Shown in pieces: positions 43,300-55,070 of a DNA stretch of 64,000 bases. The DNA comes from Ceratotherium simum simum. Taxonomy: Eukaryota; Chordata; Mammalia; Perissodactyla; Rhinocerotidae. The stretch is taken from the NCBI RefSeq assembly GCF_000283155.1, contig NW_004454229.1:10648695-10712694 (forward strand). The letters are read 5' to 3'. The translations under genes and the position numbers were made by a program. Below the pieces are notes generated by a model. The model ran no database searches. It had not been told where the DNA came from and was given only the letters and a program-made list of their open reading frames with translations. Position 1 is the first letter of the stretch. Each line of letters opens with the position of its first letter.

Positions 43300-44130
43300 C
43301 CTTATTTCTCATGATTGTGGTTTCAGGAATCTTGATTGTGCTCCGTCTTCATAATGAATCTGCGTGTGCGTGCATCCAGCCAGCCAGCAATCATTTACCG
43401 AGTGCTTCAAATGCTCCAGGTGCCTGATTAGATGGCCCACAACACAAAAGGAAAACAGCATTTGAGATCTTTGGCCATATTATTAGGAGTTTACTACGCT
43501 AGGGACAGGTAGACCTGATTCTAGTCAGACCAGTTAGGGAACTATTCAGAGTCAGGGACTTTAAGAGGGATGTGAAGTGGACAACTTCAGAGGACAGTGA
43601 CCAGGATCCTAAAATTGTATCAGTCTGGCCATAGCTGAAGGAACTGTTAGAGTGGCTAAGAATGGCTCAGGTGCGTACATGGGTGATGGGGTGGGGTGAG
43701 GAGTAAGAGGCATGAGAATGTTCTTTTAATACTTGAAGGGTGACAGCTATAGGAGTCTGCTTTTTGTGTCTCTGGCTAGAAGGACCACAACCAATGTGTG
43801 GAAGCTACAGAGATTTATATGTCAAGCTGGTTTACAGTTAAAAGGAGGATCATCTAAGGACATGACCAGGACAGGATGACGCTGGCACCTGCGTACGTGC
43901 AAGTTTCAGCCTTTAAGCTGTCACAGCTGCTGAGTGATGCCTCGTCCGCTGGGGGGCTGAGGGAGATGAGGAGAGGAGGAGGGTTGTTAATGGACCTTAT
44001 TCTTTGCTGAACATCCCAAACTAGATACTGGATAGAGATCTCTGTTTAAAAACTATAGGAACACATACTTTAAAATTGTTTTGCACAAACATATACTGTT
44101 TCTCAATATAAACACAGTGGTTTGCATAAA
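43300..44130. other. Intergenic stretch, no gene seen
   Basis: An L2-like piece is possible at 43370-43450 (atcatttaccgagtgcttc). Otherwise unique-looking. Confidence 0.4.
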
Positions 44131-44134
44131 ATTG

Positions 44135-44345
44135 TTATGTGCCAATGTGCTGGGGCCTAGCAGTGCGAGGTTGAAAAAGACATTGGCCCCAGCCCCCAGG
44201 GGCTCCCAGTAGAATAAGAGAGAACATAACACAGCGGCAACCAGCTGTAATAATATAAGAATTAGGATATAATGAGATATAAGATTAGGATATAATAAGA
44301 ATATAGAATTCAGTAAATAGTTGAAGAATGAGTGATTGAGTGATT
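44135..44345 (-). mobile_element. L2-like fragment
   Basis: gtgccaatgtgctggggcc, tggccccagcccccagggg, then an AT-rich run with repeated ataagattaggatat. Confidence 0.5.
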
Positions 44346-44349
44346 TGCT

Positions 44350-45390
44350 TCAAAGAGTGATTTTTGTTGTTGTCATAGCCTTGACTTTATAGTAGGGTGA
44401 GCAGCTGGCCCAGTTTGTCGGGGCCTGTGAGGTTTCTTGGGACACAGGACTTTCAGTGCTAAAACCAGGAAAGGCCTGAGCAAACTGAGACGAGTTGGTC
44501 GCGCGATTTTACAGGCTTTTGAAAAAGGAAGGAAGACATAAAAGCAATTACAGCAGCAGCAGCAGTTGTGGAGTGGAGAGAGGGGCACATACTGTGTCTC
44601 AGGGGAAGCAGGCGAGGCTCCAAGCCTCGTCACAACAGGGACGACGGCTGTCTCGTCGCCGCCATGGTCCCAGCACCAGCACAGGCTTGGACACATAGGT
44701 GGAATTCAATTGATCCTAGTCAAACGTGAGGTAATTAATACAGTCAAAAAGGACTGGAGCTGAGCTATGAAGTCTGTGTAGCATTTTGATCCCAGGAGAA
44801 AGGGGTGTGAGGTAGAAGATTCCACAAATACAGAACTTGGGGATAGTAATTGGTGAATATGATGTTTAATGGAATCCAGCCTTTTCCTTCGGCTATTAAT
44901 ACAGTTCTGGGGAAAGCCCTTGAAACAATGTCTGTTCTATTTCCGCTATGCTTTTTTCCATCCAGCAGACCCTCCCTCCTCTTCTTTTCCTGCTTCCTTC
45001 CCCTTTCTCTGTTGGGAGAGATAATACTGTTTGCAGAGACAACGCATTAGAATCTCTTTCAGAGCAAGTCTAGCTGGCAAATAAACGGCCAGAAAAACAT
45101 TCTGCTTGGGAATGCCCCGGGGTGCAGGTGGACCAGGAAGGATGAGATTTGGCCGAAGAAGGACAGACTGTCTAGACGGTTGGAGCGGCGTGGGAGGAGG
45201 AGGAGGAGGGCAAGGGGCAGTAGGGCCGGGAAGGCGCTTGGGGCCACATGGCGAAAGGACCAGGGGCGGAGTCACAGAGCAGCAGGTCCTACTCCACCCT
45301 GGGTCACACAGGTGCCTCCTCCTGGGTTCTCCTCGCGGAGGACCAGTGTGGGCATCACTCCTATGAGAGAGAGAGAAGCAAAGGGGGAGA
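44350..45390. other. Intergenic stretch with a (CAG)5 run
   Basis: No gene. (CAG)5 at 44551-44565. Moderately GC-rich patch at 45100-45350 with a GGA-rich run, below CpG-island density. Confidence 0.45.
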
Positions 45391-45394
45391 AGCA

Positions 45395-45600
45395 TTTGTT
45401 GAGCAGCCACTACGTGCCAGCCACTGTTGGGCTCTTTTTCAAGCAGGATCCACGTGCGTGCATTTTGAAAGAAGGTATTATTATCCTATGTGACAAATGA
45501 CAAAACAGAGGATTAAAGGGATTCAGTGACTTGCCCAAGACGTTAAGTAGTACTTGGCACAAACCAGATTTGAATCGGGTCTGTCTGTCTTTACAGAGGT
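45395..45600 (-). mobile_element. MIR SINE
   Basis: ttgttgagcagccactacgt, attattatcctatgtgac, gattcagtgacttgcccaag, cagatttgaatcgggtctg. Confidence 0.75.
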
Positions 45601-45604
45601 GGCT

Positions 45605-46000
45605 TCCAGCTCCCCATCTTCCTTTGACATCTCAGTTAATGAAGGCAGAACCTTTCCCAGCCTCCCCCTCGTCTGTCCTGCCTTTCCTCAACACCAGTGG
45701 AGCCTTCCTCGCCAGATGCACCCAAGGTTCCCTTCTGCTGGGCTCAGGGCACCTGTCCTCCTTAGAAACAAGTCAGGACCTTGGTATCTCTTTGACATTT
45801 AATATAATTTTTCAACCTGGACAGCCCCCTAGGACTTTGTGATCGTCTTTTTCATTTCTTCTTGGGAATGTTTCTAGCGAGTGAAGATGTGCTTGTTAGA
45901 GGGGCATAGTTGCCCACAGTAGGAAGCTGTGGGAATCTGATGAACCCAAGCAGCCAGCTGTCTCCCTCTTAGTGCTCACAGCCATGACTTATGAGCAAAA
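45605..46000. other. Intergenic stretch, no gene seen
   Basis: Unique-looking; L2-like wording only. Confidence 0.35.
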
Positions 46001-46004
46001 CAGA

Positions 46005-46195
46005 GAGAAAAATAAGAAAACCTCGATTTCAGTCCAGGCTCAGCTGTTTACTCGCTATGTGACCTAAGCCCCTTTACTTCTTTAGACCTCAGTTATATTA
46101 TCTGTAAAATGAGTGAATTATACTTGCTTTGCTTACCTCACAAAACTATACTGAGAGGTTACCTTGAGTGAAATAATAAATAATAAGTCAGAAAA
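46005..46195 (+). mobile_element. MIR SINE
   Basis: tcgctatgtgacctaagcc, agacctcagttatattatct, gtaaaatgagtgaattatac. Confidence 0.75.
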
Positions 46196-46199
46196 TGTA

Positions 46200-47085
46200 A
46201 GACAAAGGAAGGATGTTAGCTTTAAATCCTTTGTGGAACAAAGTGGGCATAAATCAAGTATGAAATATTATTTTTGTTTCTTGGTGGTTAGTTCAGGTAA
46301 AAGAAACCTGAACTCAATCTAGCTTAAGCCAAAAAGGGGGTTTTATTTGCTCAGATAAATCTGGGGCAGGGATGGAGCCAGCCCCAGAAATGGCGAGACC
46401 CGGGCCTCCCGCCCTGCTAGAACTACCCCCATCTCCTCTTCTCTGACTTACTGCATGTGGGCCTCTGTCTCTCCTGTTCGTCAGGAGCCTCCTACATGTG
46501 ATGGGCACTGTGACTGCCGAAGCCGCAGGCTTGCTTCCAACTTTTGTGGAGTCTTGTTGAACTCGTGAAATATAACACATACAGAAAAGCACATAATGGT
46601 GTATGCGTAGTTTAGGCCCCCATTTTTCTCAGCTTGTTATCAGAGAGGGAAGAGAGTTTTTTCCTACAGTGTGAAGCAGAAAAATCCCACAGAAGCCCTG
46701 CGATGGGCCTGGCGTGGGTCGTGTGCGTGCATTGCACAAATCACTGTGGTCAAGGGGGGATATTACCATTGGTCCACCTGAGGTCTCAGGCCCAGCCCTG
46801 TGTCCAATGGCCAGAGAAAGCACAGACATGGCCATGCCCAAAATGGGGCCATGCCCCATTTTGCATTCACAAAAATGGAATCTAAATGATAACAGTGATG
46901 GAAAAGGCATCCTCCTGCAGTCTGTTCCTCCAGGATGCTCCAGCTCTGGGAGAGCAGGCCTGCCTGGAGGTGGAAGGGGGGACCTCTGCATGATTGCACT
47001 TGGATATCTTGCCACCCTTGCTAAATATAAGAAGTTTGGCTAGATGTGATGTACAGAATAAGCACCTACTTTATCAAACTTATTG
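46200..47085. other. Intergenic stretch with unnamed repeat fragments
   Basis: 46285-46500 resembles an interspersed repeat that I cannot name (tctagcttaagccaaaaag). 46565-46600 is related to 23935-24060. No gene. Confidence 0.4.
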
Positions 47086-47089
47086 TAGA

Positions 47090-47450
47090 GAATTGAGTGA
47101 AATGAACTGGCTCATGGACGAACTCTGACCAGTGCTGGTACACATCCCAATGTAGCAGGGAAGGCAGAAATTGAGTAAACATCTGCGCTACAAAAGAGAA
47201 GTACAGAGCACCCGGCAACACATAACAGAGACCAAAGGAGGCGCTGACATCAGCTCAGTGAAGTGTCACAGGTGGGAGGAAGGCCTTCTAGATAGAGGGA
47301 CTAGCATGTGCAACAGCCCTGGGGTTGGAAAGAGCACACTAGAGGAAGTAAAAGATGGCCAGTGTGTCTTGACATAGAGAACTAGGGGGGAATGGCTCAA
47401 GATGAGGGAGGCAGGGGCCCGATCAGGCATCTTGGGAAATACTAAAAGCT
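47090..47450 (-). mobile_element. L2 LINE 3' fragment
   Basis: ggtgggaggaaggccttcta, actagcatgtgcaacagcc, ctggggttggaaagagcac fit the reverse L2 body. Confidence 0.55.
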
Positions 47451-47529
47451 AGGCCCACAGTGAGCACTCACCAGCTCTCTCTGTCTTTGGCCAGGGTTGG
47501 CCTGTGATCATTACAGGAGGCCTATGGCC

Positions 47530-47800
47530 CAGCTCCCACGCCCGCCCCATTCTGTCACGGTATCCCCTTTAAGATCGAAACCGAGCAGAGGATGGAGCCT
47601 CAGCAGCTGGGAAACAGTTGCGGGGCCATTTCCCCCTTTCAGAATAATCAGGCCCTGCTGCTAATAATCCTTATGATTAATGCTCATCATCATATTTGAC
47701 ACCTCTGTTGCCACAAAGCATGGTGACCTTCAAAGCTCCCAGGAGCAATAATTACTCCTCCCAGCTCCCCTATGAAACTGGTAAATAGGGGTCTGAGTAA
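47530..47800. other. Candidate conserved enhancer-like block
   Basis: Repeat-free sequence with clustered transcription-factor-like words: CAGCTG E-box, several TAAT/ATTA cores (gctaataatcc, tgattaatgctc, caataattactcc) and TCF/LEF-like TTCAAAG. No ORF. Candidate status only. Confidence 0.35.
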
Positions 47801-48360
47801 AAACGGGATGAGGAGCCATAAAGTCCCGAAAATCAAACTCGTTCTCCGTGGCCTGGGACAGAAAGGAATGGGCACCACAAAGGCCCCTTTGGCTCCCGAT
47901 TGTAACAAGGGAAGGCAGGCAGGGTGTAGTCGTGGCCTCGTGGGTGGGCTGAGTATAATTAGAAGGCGTGAGTGCATTTTCATGCGGGAAAGGGCACTGC
48001 TTTCCAGACATGAAATTCCCCTGTGGGCAGACAGAACACTAGGGTTCAGGACACGGGCGCTGGGACAAAGGGAGGGGATGGGGACACTTCCCATGAGAGG
48101 GTACTTGTTCGGCTCAAAGAAGGCCAAGCTGGGCCAAACTGCTTTGCACCCTCAGGCCTGGAGCTGCTGAGGCTGGAGAACCGAACTCCGATGTCATTCC
48201 GGTCTTGTCTCCTCCTGAGCTGAAATGCTCTGTGGGACCAGGAGCCTCTAGGCCTTTGGTGGCTCAGAAAGCCTTCCTAGGGCTTTGCTTGGGTTCAAAT
48301 CTGACTTTTGGTTTGGTTTTACACCCTCCCCCTCTGGCCCTCCCTCCAGGGCATTTACTC
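47800..48360. other. Intergenic stretch, no gene seen
   Basis: Unique-looking. Frames on both strands at 47690-48170 have no domains. Confidence 0.4.
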
Positions 48361-48364
48361 AGCG

Positions 48365-48490
48365 TTCAAGTGTCATAGGTCCCTCACAGACAGTAGGGAT
48401 ACGACGGTGGAGAAACATGCCCCGACCTCATGGTTTGGTGGGGAAATGGAAGCACACAGTGACAATCCCAGTTTAGAGTGATGTGCTCTG
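48365..48490 (-). mobile_element. L2 LINE tail
   Basis: acagtagggatacgacgg, cgacctcatggtttggtg resemble the reversed L2 end. Confidence 0.5.
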
Positions 48491-48774
48491 GGAGGGAAGC
48501 ACAGGGAATTGTGGGTGCCCAGAGGAAGGGCATCCCCTGGGGCAGGGAGACTGGGAACGCAGTCAGCCTATCCCAGCTCATCCCACTGAGCGCAGTTCTC
48601 CTCTTGGAAAGGAGCCTATCCCGACCACCCCAGCCCATTTGTGGCCTCTTCTCTGGAGTCCCTCCACTCTGAATGCCTGCTGCAACCACGGCACTTCCAG
48701 CCGACGCTCCTGGTTTTGGACTTCTCTGTAGGCGTGAAGTTTCATGTCGTGAACGAAAGAAGGAATAACAGTAG

Positions 48775-49205
48775 CTGCCATCCCTTATGTATGTATAGCA
48801 CTTTGCAGCTTACAAAGCACCTTCACAGCCATCACCTCATCCTCGTCCTCCAACAGTCCCATTTTGCTAAGAGGGAACTCAGCCCCAGAGCGTTTAAGAG
48901 ATGGGTCAGGTAAGCCAGCTCATTGCACCCCCCCATCTGCCTCTCAATCCTGTGCTTTCTCTCGTATCCCTGCTGCAGATGGGCAAGCCGGGAAGCATGA
49001 ACATCGAGGGCATGGCTGCTACTTACCTGCTAACACGTGTGGTCCCGTTTAATCTTCACACCAGTCCAGCGAGGGTGGCATGATATGATCCCCTTTTACA
49101 GATGAGGAAACTGGAGCTCCAAGAGCTGAGGTCATTGGCCAGACTCCCGCAGCTCAGACGCAATGGAGCTGGGATCTTTCCTCGCACAGCTTACCTCCCA
49201 GCCTG
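48775..49205 (-). mobile_element. Two MIR-type fragments
   Basis: 48775-48930: gcagcttacaaagcaccttc, cccattttgctaagaggg. 49015-49205: gtttaatcttcacaccagtc, ttttacagatgaggaaactg. Confidence 0.7.
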
Positions 49206-49209
49206 TTCC

Positions 49210-50295
49210 CTCTTGGCTACACCATGCATTTGGTACTCATCTCTCAATGCCAGGTGTCTAGCAGGAGCTTGGTAAGGTTCAGACATCTGACTCATTTATT
49301 TGTGTTCTTCTGTTTCTACCTCACCTTCTTGTTCCCAGGATGGGCATCCAGAGGGCAGAGGAGGGAGCTTTGTCCCTGGCATACTGGCCGCACAGGCACT
49401 AAAGAAATCTCAGTCCCTGACTGGGCACCTGTTCTTTTTTGCCACCTGGAATGTCTCTAGTGAGGAACAGGATGTTAGGATGTCGGAACATTGACTGCCC
49501 AAGGTGGATGGTTCCTTCCTGTCTCCTCCTCTCCAGGCCTGAGTGTTGTTGGTAACAGCTGCCCGGCAACTGGGAATACCTTTGCCAACCAGAATCTCTC
49601 TCCCTTGGCCAGAGCTAGGGACACGCTGCCCAGGCCTTTCTCTTGGGCCCCGGTTTCCCCAGCCTTCTTGCAGATCAGCACTCTTGGATCTATTTCATGA
49701 CCTCTGTGTCTCTTAGAGATCGTGGCTTGCTTTCTCATTTACCAGGGAATCTTCAGGTGGTCTTCATTCAACACCAGTCTTCTGGACCAGGCGCCCACAG
49801 GTCTCAGGAAGTGTAGCATTGAACACAGCCTCACCCCTTGAGGCATTCCCAGGCTGGTGGGTCTTGAATGCTCCACCTGGAGGAAAAACAGTGGATGGAA
49901 GGAAGTCCAGGGTCTTGCAGGTTCAAGGAGGAGGAGCGCCCCAGCAGGCGGGGAAGACTTTGGGGGGAGTGGTTCATGGGGTGGTCTTAAAGGGTGCACA
50001 GGGATTTCCAGGCAGAAAGAGAGAGGGAAGGAATTGGACGAAGCAGGATTTTTATCCATTCATTGGTCCTTGTGCCCCTGAGGAACCACACAGATATGTA
50101 CATGGATTTGGGGGGACAGCCCCTAGACATGGGAACAGCTCGCATGCTGTCCATGTGGCTCGGTCCCTCATATGTGAGCATCTCTATCCTCCCTAACTAG
50201 TGTCACGGTTCCTAGCTTGCTTCTCATCTCCAGGCATTTTCTCTGAACTTGTTCCGTTTGATGACATCCTTCAGACAGCAGCAGCTAGTGTGGTG
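49210..50295. other. Intergenic stretch with an L2-like piece
   Basis: 49210-49420 resembles an L2 3' end (gaccatgcatttggtactc is weak). Otherwise no gene. TGACTCA at 49288-49294. Confidence 0.4.
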
Positions 50296-50299
50296 CTGA

Positions 50300-50515
50300 A
50301 GAAGACAGTCTTCAGGATCACTCCAGGCCTAAGTGTGAATCACGGCTTTGTCACTTATTAGCTAGGAGAGCTTAGGCAAGTTTCTCTGAGCCTTGGTTTC
50401 CTTGTATGTGAAACAAGAGGGTCATAGTGCCCCATCCGTCTGCTGGGGGGTTTACATCGGATCACGATTGTGAAGAACTGACATGGAGCCTGACCCACGA
50501 CAAGTGCTCAAGAAA
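50300..50515 (+). mobile_element. MIR SINE
   Basis: ctttgtcacttattagctag, tgagccttggtttccttgta, cctgacccacgacaagtgc. Confidence 0.7.
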
Positions 50516-50924
50516 CATCAGCTGGCCATGTTCAAAGTGAGGGGCCCAGAACTGAACACAGTTGACCTGGGGGAGCCCAGCCAGAGCTGGATGGCTGCCT
50601 CCCTGCCTGACACTGGCCTTTTCCTGCCGCGGGGATCACGGCGGCCCTTTTGGCAGGTGCAGCCCCTATTGACTCACTCCAGGTTGCCTGGTCCCTGAGA
50701 CCTCAAGTCCTCATTTCCAAGGGCTGTATGCTAAGGCATGTCTCCCCAGCCACTTGCTGGAGCCATTGGTGTGAAGGAGTCTTGTCCAGGGCCTGACATT
50801 TGGGCTTGTGAAGTTCTCCTGTGGGTACAGGTAGCCCATTCGTCAAGCCTGTCTGGAATCTTGGTTCTGCTTCCTAGTGTTTTCTAGCCTCTTTCCTAGC
50901 AGGATTTCCTCCCTGCCTAATCCA

Positions 50925-51190
50925 TCCAACAGACTATGGCTAGAGAAGCTTTTGGAAAGTGCTGCTTTCCTTATATTCTTCTCCTGTTCAAAATCCTTTC
51001 ATGACTGCTGAGTGGATAGAGTTAAAACTCCTCAGCCTGGCACACAAGACTCTTCATGATCTAACACCAACCTAGTTTTTGGACTGTTTTATTCTATTTT
51101 TCCTGCCCAAATAAGGATGATAATCATTTATATATCATAGGATTTTTGTGAGAGTTAAGTGACTTCATACTGGAAAAATGCTTAGAACAG
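50925..51190 (+). mobile_element. L2 LINE fragment (5' part of the 3' region)
   Basis: gttaaaactcctcagcctgg, cacaagactcttcatgatc, taacaccaacc. Confidence 0.65.
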
Positions 51191-51875
51191 GGCTTTCAAG
51201 AATTGTGAGGGGTCTGCGATCTTTCGCCACTTGCAAACAAGTAGGTTAGCCTGGTCTCAATCCATGGCTGCTGGTCAGAGCCCAGGATTTTGTCATTCAC
51301 GGCATAGCAAAGGCCAGAGTATGAGTGTTTTCTTATGCCTGTTGCCTGAGCCCCAACTTCCACGGGGTGACATGAAGACGGCCAGGTGACACGTGACCTC
51401 TGTGGGTTGCATTAAGGAAAGAAGCCCAGAGATCAGGGAACTCAAATCTTTTTTAATGGGCTGTAAGCGAACCTGCCCTCTGGTGTAGAGGGGGACTCTC
51501 TCTCTCTCTCTCTTCTGAGTCTGTTCCTATACAGACATCCGTGAAAAGATGGTCTGGAACAAAGGCAGTCAGTGTTCCTGCTCGCAAAATGTGCAGAAAT
51601 GAGAGAGACTCACGGAGAAGTGTCTTCCACCGAGGGCCATGTGTGTGGTGAGTGCCATGTGAGTATGAGCTGTGATGAGGATGACGGGGTGTTGTGTGTG
51701 CTTCAGCATGGCAGGTCTCCTCATTGACCCTTGAGCATGACTTCTGTCCTTGCTGCCTTTACTTATGCAGTTCCTCACACTCCCCATCCTCCACCCCTGT
51801 CTAAAAACTCTGCATCTAGCTCCATCTTCTCCAATACGTCTCTCCTGATGTATTCGGGAAGCACTTGATTCAAAG
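51190..51875. other. Intergenic stretch with (TC)n and a CTCF-like match
   Basis: A (TC)n run lies at 51495-51513. GCCCTCTGGTGT at 51475-51486 is a reverse CTCF-core-like match. No gene. Confidence 0.45.
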
Positions 51876-51879
51876 GGAG

Positions 51880-52280
51880 CTCCCCTCTCTAAACTCTGAC
51901 AGTGCCATTGGTCCCATTCTCTCAGCACTTAGCAAACACTATTTCCCTCCCTTCATAACCTTTGCCAAGCTTTCCCCTCCACTTGGAATTCCTGCTTATC
52001 TCTCTTTAGGTTAACCTCCTCTCATCCTTCATTTATCAGTTTCGAGGACACTCCAGAAGGCTTTCCTGATCTCTCCTGTACCCAGCCTGGGTTAGGGGCC
52101 TCCATTTGCTCCTGCGGCATCAGTGGTGACCTCTAAGTGGCATTTCTTGTCTGGCTTCCCCTTGAGATTTGGAAATTCTAGAAGACCCTTGTGTGCTTAG
52201 CACTTGCTGTAGTGCCTGGTACATAGAGGCATTTAATTAACATTTACAAATGGATGAATGATTGCATGAATGTATGAATA
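51880..52280 (+). mobile_element. L2 LINE 3' end
   Basis: tttcccctccacttggaatt, gaaggctttcctgatctctc, gtgcctggtacatagaggc, aaatggatgaatgattgc. Confidence 0.75.
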
Positions 52281-52284
52281 CCCA

Positions 52285-52915
52285 TATCACATATTCATGC
52301 AAATTTAGCAAAGTCTAACCATGTTGGAAGCTGCTGGAAAGTGTCTAGTGGTCACAGACCCTTCAGTAGGTGGTTAATATCTGTAGATTGATTGATGAGA
52401 TGTGTAATTAGTCGTTATGCTCTCTTTCCGATGTGTCAATTTCTTCTTGCTTTAATGGATATTTGGGAGGCCAAGTGGACCTCTATTTGAGAACGTATAA
52501 CATACATTGTCAAAGGTATTATTCATTCTGACTTTATATGAGGGAAAATTCTAGTAAGCCTCCTCAAAGCATTTAAATGAAAGCAATTTAAAAACCATAA
52601 ACTTTGTGTTCTTTTAGCTTAGTAAATATCAAACTCATTTCATCCTTAATAGTCTACAAAATCAACACTAGTTTAAACTAATGGTCTGTTTATAGCATTC
52701 ATGGCAAGTTTCAAATTGCAAATGCATTTTTACAGTGGCTTTTGAAGATTGATATTGGAAAGAATGACAGAATAGTCACCATGAAACCTGCAGCTGAGTG
52801 TGAGGCTAGCTCCAAGTTTTCCATAATGTGATAAAATTACACCAAAGAATGGAAAACTTAGAAACTCAAACCAAGGGACATGAACTATCAGGACACCTGG
52901 GGAGGCAGAGATCAC
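52285..52915. other. AT-rich intergenic stretch, no gene seen
   Basis: No gene or named repeat. Confidence 0.4.
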
Positions 52916-52919
52916 AGTA

Positions 52920-53120
52920 ATTAAAAACTAGCCCTCTGGGGCAGATGAACCTGCCCTTGAATCCTGCTTCTCTTAATGACCAAGCCTCAGTTTCTCCATT
53001 TGTAAAAATATGACACACAGCATAGGATTGTCATGAGAATTAAATGAGGTAACAGCTGCTAAAAAAAATTAGCACAGTATGTGGCACATAGTCAGCTCTT
53101 AACAAATGGTAGCTGTTATT
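52920..53120 (+). mobile_element. MIR SINE
   Basis: gaccaagcctcagtttctcc, gagaattaaatgaggtaac, atgtggcacatagtcagctc. Confidence 0.78.
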
Positions 53121-53130
53121 ATTATTAATT

Positions 53131-53375
53131 TTTTGTGTGTGTGAGGAGGATCAGCCCTGAGCTAACATCTGATGCCAACCCTCCTCTTTTTTTGCTGAGG
53201 AAGATTGGCCCTGGGCTAACATCCGTGCCCGTCTTCCTCTACTTTATATGGGACACCGCCACAGCATGGCTTGACAAGCAGTGCGTCGGTGTGCGTCCGG
53301 GATCTGAACCAGCGAACCCCTGGCCGCCACAGCGGAGTGTGCACACTTAAGCGCTACGCCACCGGGCCAGCCCCC
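53131..53375 (-). mobile_element. ERE SINE inserted at a MIR tail
   Basis: Reversed ERE: tgagctaacatctgatgcc, gggctaacatccgtgccc, cgccaccgggccagcccc. Flanked on both sides by ttattattaatttt-like sequence, consistent with a target duplication in the MIR (TTA)n tail. Confidence 0.93.
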
Positions 53376-53394
53376 ATTATTATTATCATTATTA

Positions 53395-53800
53395 ATTTTA
53401 TAGTCATAAAGACCTAGATCTGTATCCCAGCTCAGGCACTAACAGCTGTGTGCTGGGCATCTCAAGCTGACGGGCATAAGGAGTCAATTTCCCTAAGCCT
53501 CAGTTTCTTCATCTACAAGGTGGAGACAAAAATAGTCCTTGGATCATAAGGTTGACGTGATGATAATGCAGTAGGTGATGTGTAAGGTGCTTAAGGAACG
53601 TGCAGCATATGGTGCGTACTCCGTAACTGTTAGGTGAAAAATAATGATAATAATCATTATTATTCCCTGAATCTCTTTTTCCTCATTTGTAAATTTGGGA
53701 ATGCCAGTGTGGCTACATCATTGTAAAAACTGGAAATAATATTGACAAAGCACCTAACCCAATGGCAGGCACATAGCAAGGAAGGACTCAAGAGATGGAA
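53395..53800 (+). mobile_element. MIR fragments
   Basis: gtatcccagctcaggcac, ctaagcctcagtttcttcat; then at 53660-53790 cctcatttgtaaatttggg and caatggcaggcacatagc. Confidence 0.65.
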
Positions 53801-54550
53801 GCTATTGTTTCTAGACCCTCTTCCTACCTCTGCCTGGTTTCCAGCTCTGGATCAACGGATGCAGCAATTTCGGTTTTCAGGGGCTTCTCTGACAGCACTG
53901 AGGGGCGAGGGGCAAACCAGGGCTCCATCAACTGGAAACCACAACCTGGAAGTGAACTTCCCTAATCAGCGCGGCAGGATTCCAACAGCTGGTTCCACTT
54001 TGGAATCAATTGGAACCTCCTGGGCCCTTTGCTCTTTCTCTGCGAGGAGCAAATGCCATCCCACAGCTAAGATTTAGAAATTTGCCACGCTGTATCAGAA
54101 ACAGATCCAGCCTCCGGCAAGGTCAAGGTTCCCCAGGGCGGGGCCTCAGCTCTGGAGCCTTTGCAGCCTGCCAGGTGGCCGTGGAGGTGGCTGAGGCTCT
54201 GGCTGGAGGTCACGGCTGCCCGTAGTGCTGCCAACACGCACTGTCCTGCCACCAGCCGGACCGCTGGACATCAGGAACCGCCACCCAAATGGCCCAGATT
54301 TCCATTTCAAAGAGTAAGTCAAGTTCGGACGTGGAGAGCATGTTCAGCAACAATTGTTAGACGGCAGCAGCAAGAATGCTTTTGATTTGGAAAGGATCTG
54401 CTTCCTGAATGCCCGCCTTTAATTTCTTCCATTTGTCCACATTTTTGGTGGGCCCTGAGGGTCTGAGGGCCTCCAGAGTGGCCAGCGCTGTCCTGGGTGC
54501 TGCAGGTACCAGAGGATGCTGGTTGAATGGCTGTTATCACCACTGCCTGT
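53800..54550. other. Intergenic stretch, no gene seen
   Basis: Unique-looking, no domain-bearing frame. Confidence 0.4.
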
Positions 54551-54554
54551 GGCT

Positions 54555-54567
54555 TGATGAGTCATCA
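54555..54567. promoter_or_regulatory. 13-bp palindromic AP-1/MARE-like site
   Basis: TGATGAGTCATCA is a perfect palindrome around a consensus TGAGTCA core. The extended arms resemble a Maf recognition element with one change per arm. Function is not shown by the sequence. Confidence 0.4.
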
Positions 54568-54569
54568 GG

Positions 54570-54700
54570 TGAATGTGAGTGGAGTACTAACTCTGAGTTG
54601 AGCTGTGTGACCTCAGGAAAATCCTTGCCTTCTCTGAGCTTCTGTTTACTTGTTTGAAGAACAAGGACTGGGCTGTATGCTCTTGATGCTCCCTTGCAGA
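54570..54700 (+). mobile_element. MIR SINE fragment
   Basis: gagctgtgtgacctcaggaa, ccttctctgagcttctgttt. Confidence 0.7.
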
Positions 54701-54821
54701 ACTTTGATTTTCTGATCACAAGTGATCACAGATGCTATCATTGCTTAATGAATGAAAAATAGCAACTGCCATTAATGAAGCAGTCACATTAAGTACTTTA
54801 ATACATGTATCAATGGATGAA

Positions 54822-54844
54822 TTGAATGAATGAATGAATGAATG
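54822..54844. repeat. (GAAT)n microsatellite
   Basis: Five GAAT units, uninterrupted except at the left end. Confidence 0.85.
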
Positions 54845-54894
54845 CAGGGATCTATTACCTCTCTTGAAAAAGAGAGTGGAAAAGTAGGTAAAGT

Positions 54895-55070
54895 GACGTT
54901 TGGAGCACCTGGTGTGTATCAGACACTATCCTAGATGCCTCAATATGTCTTGTCTTGTTGTCTGCCAAATTGGTGGGTATTATTACCACACCTCACAGGT
55001 GCTTAAAGGGCTAAGGAACTTGCCGCATGGGTAGGATAACCAAGGATTTCAACCCAGTTTTGCTACTTGG
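54895..55070 (-). mobile_element. MIR/L2-type fragment
   Basis: ggtgtgtatcagacactatc, gggtattattaccacacctc, ctaaggaacttgccgcatgg. Confidence 0.55.
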
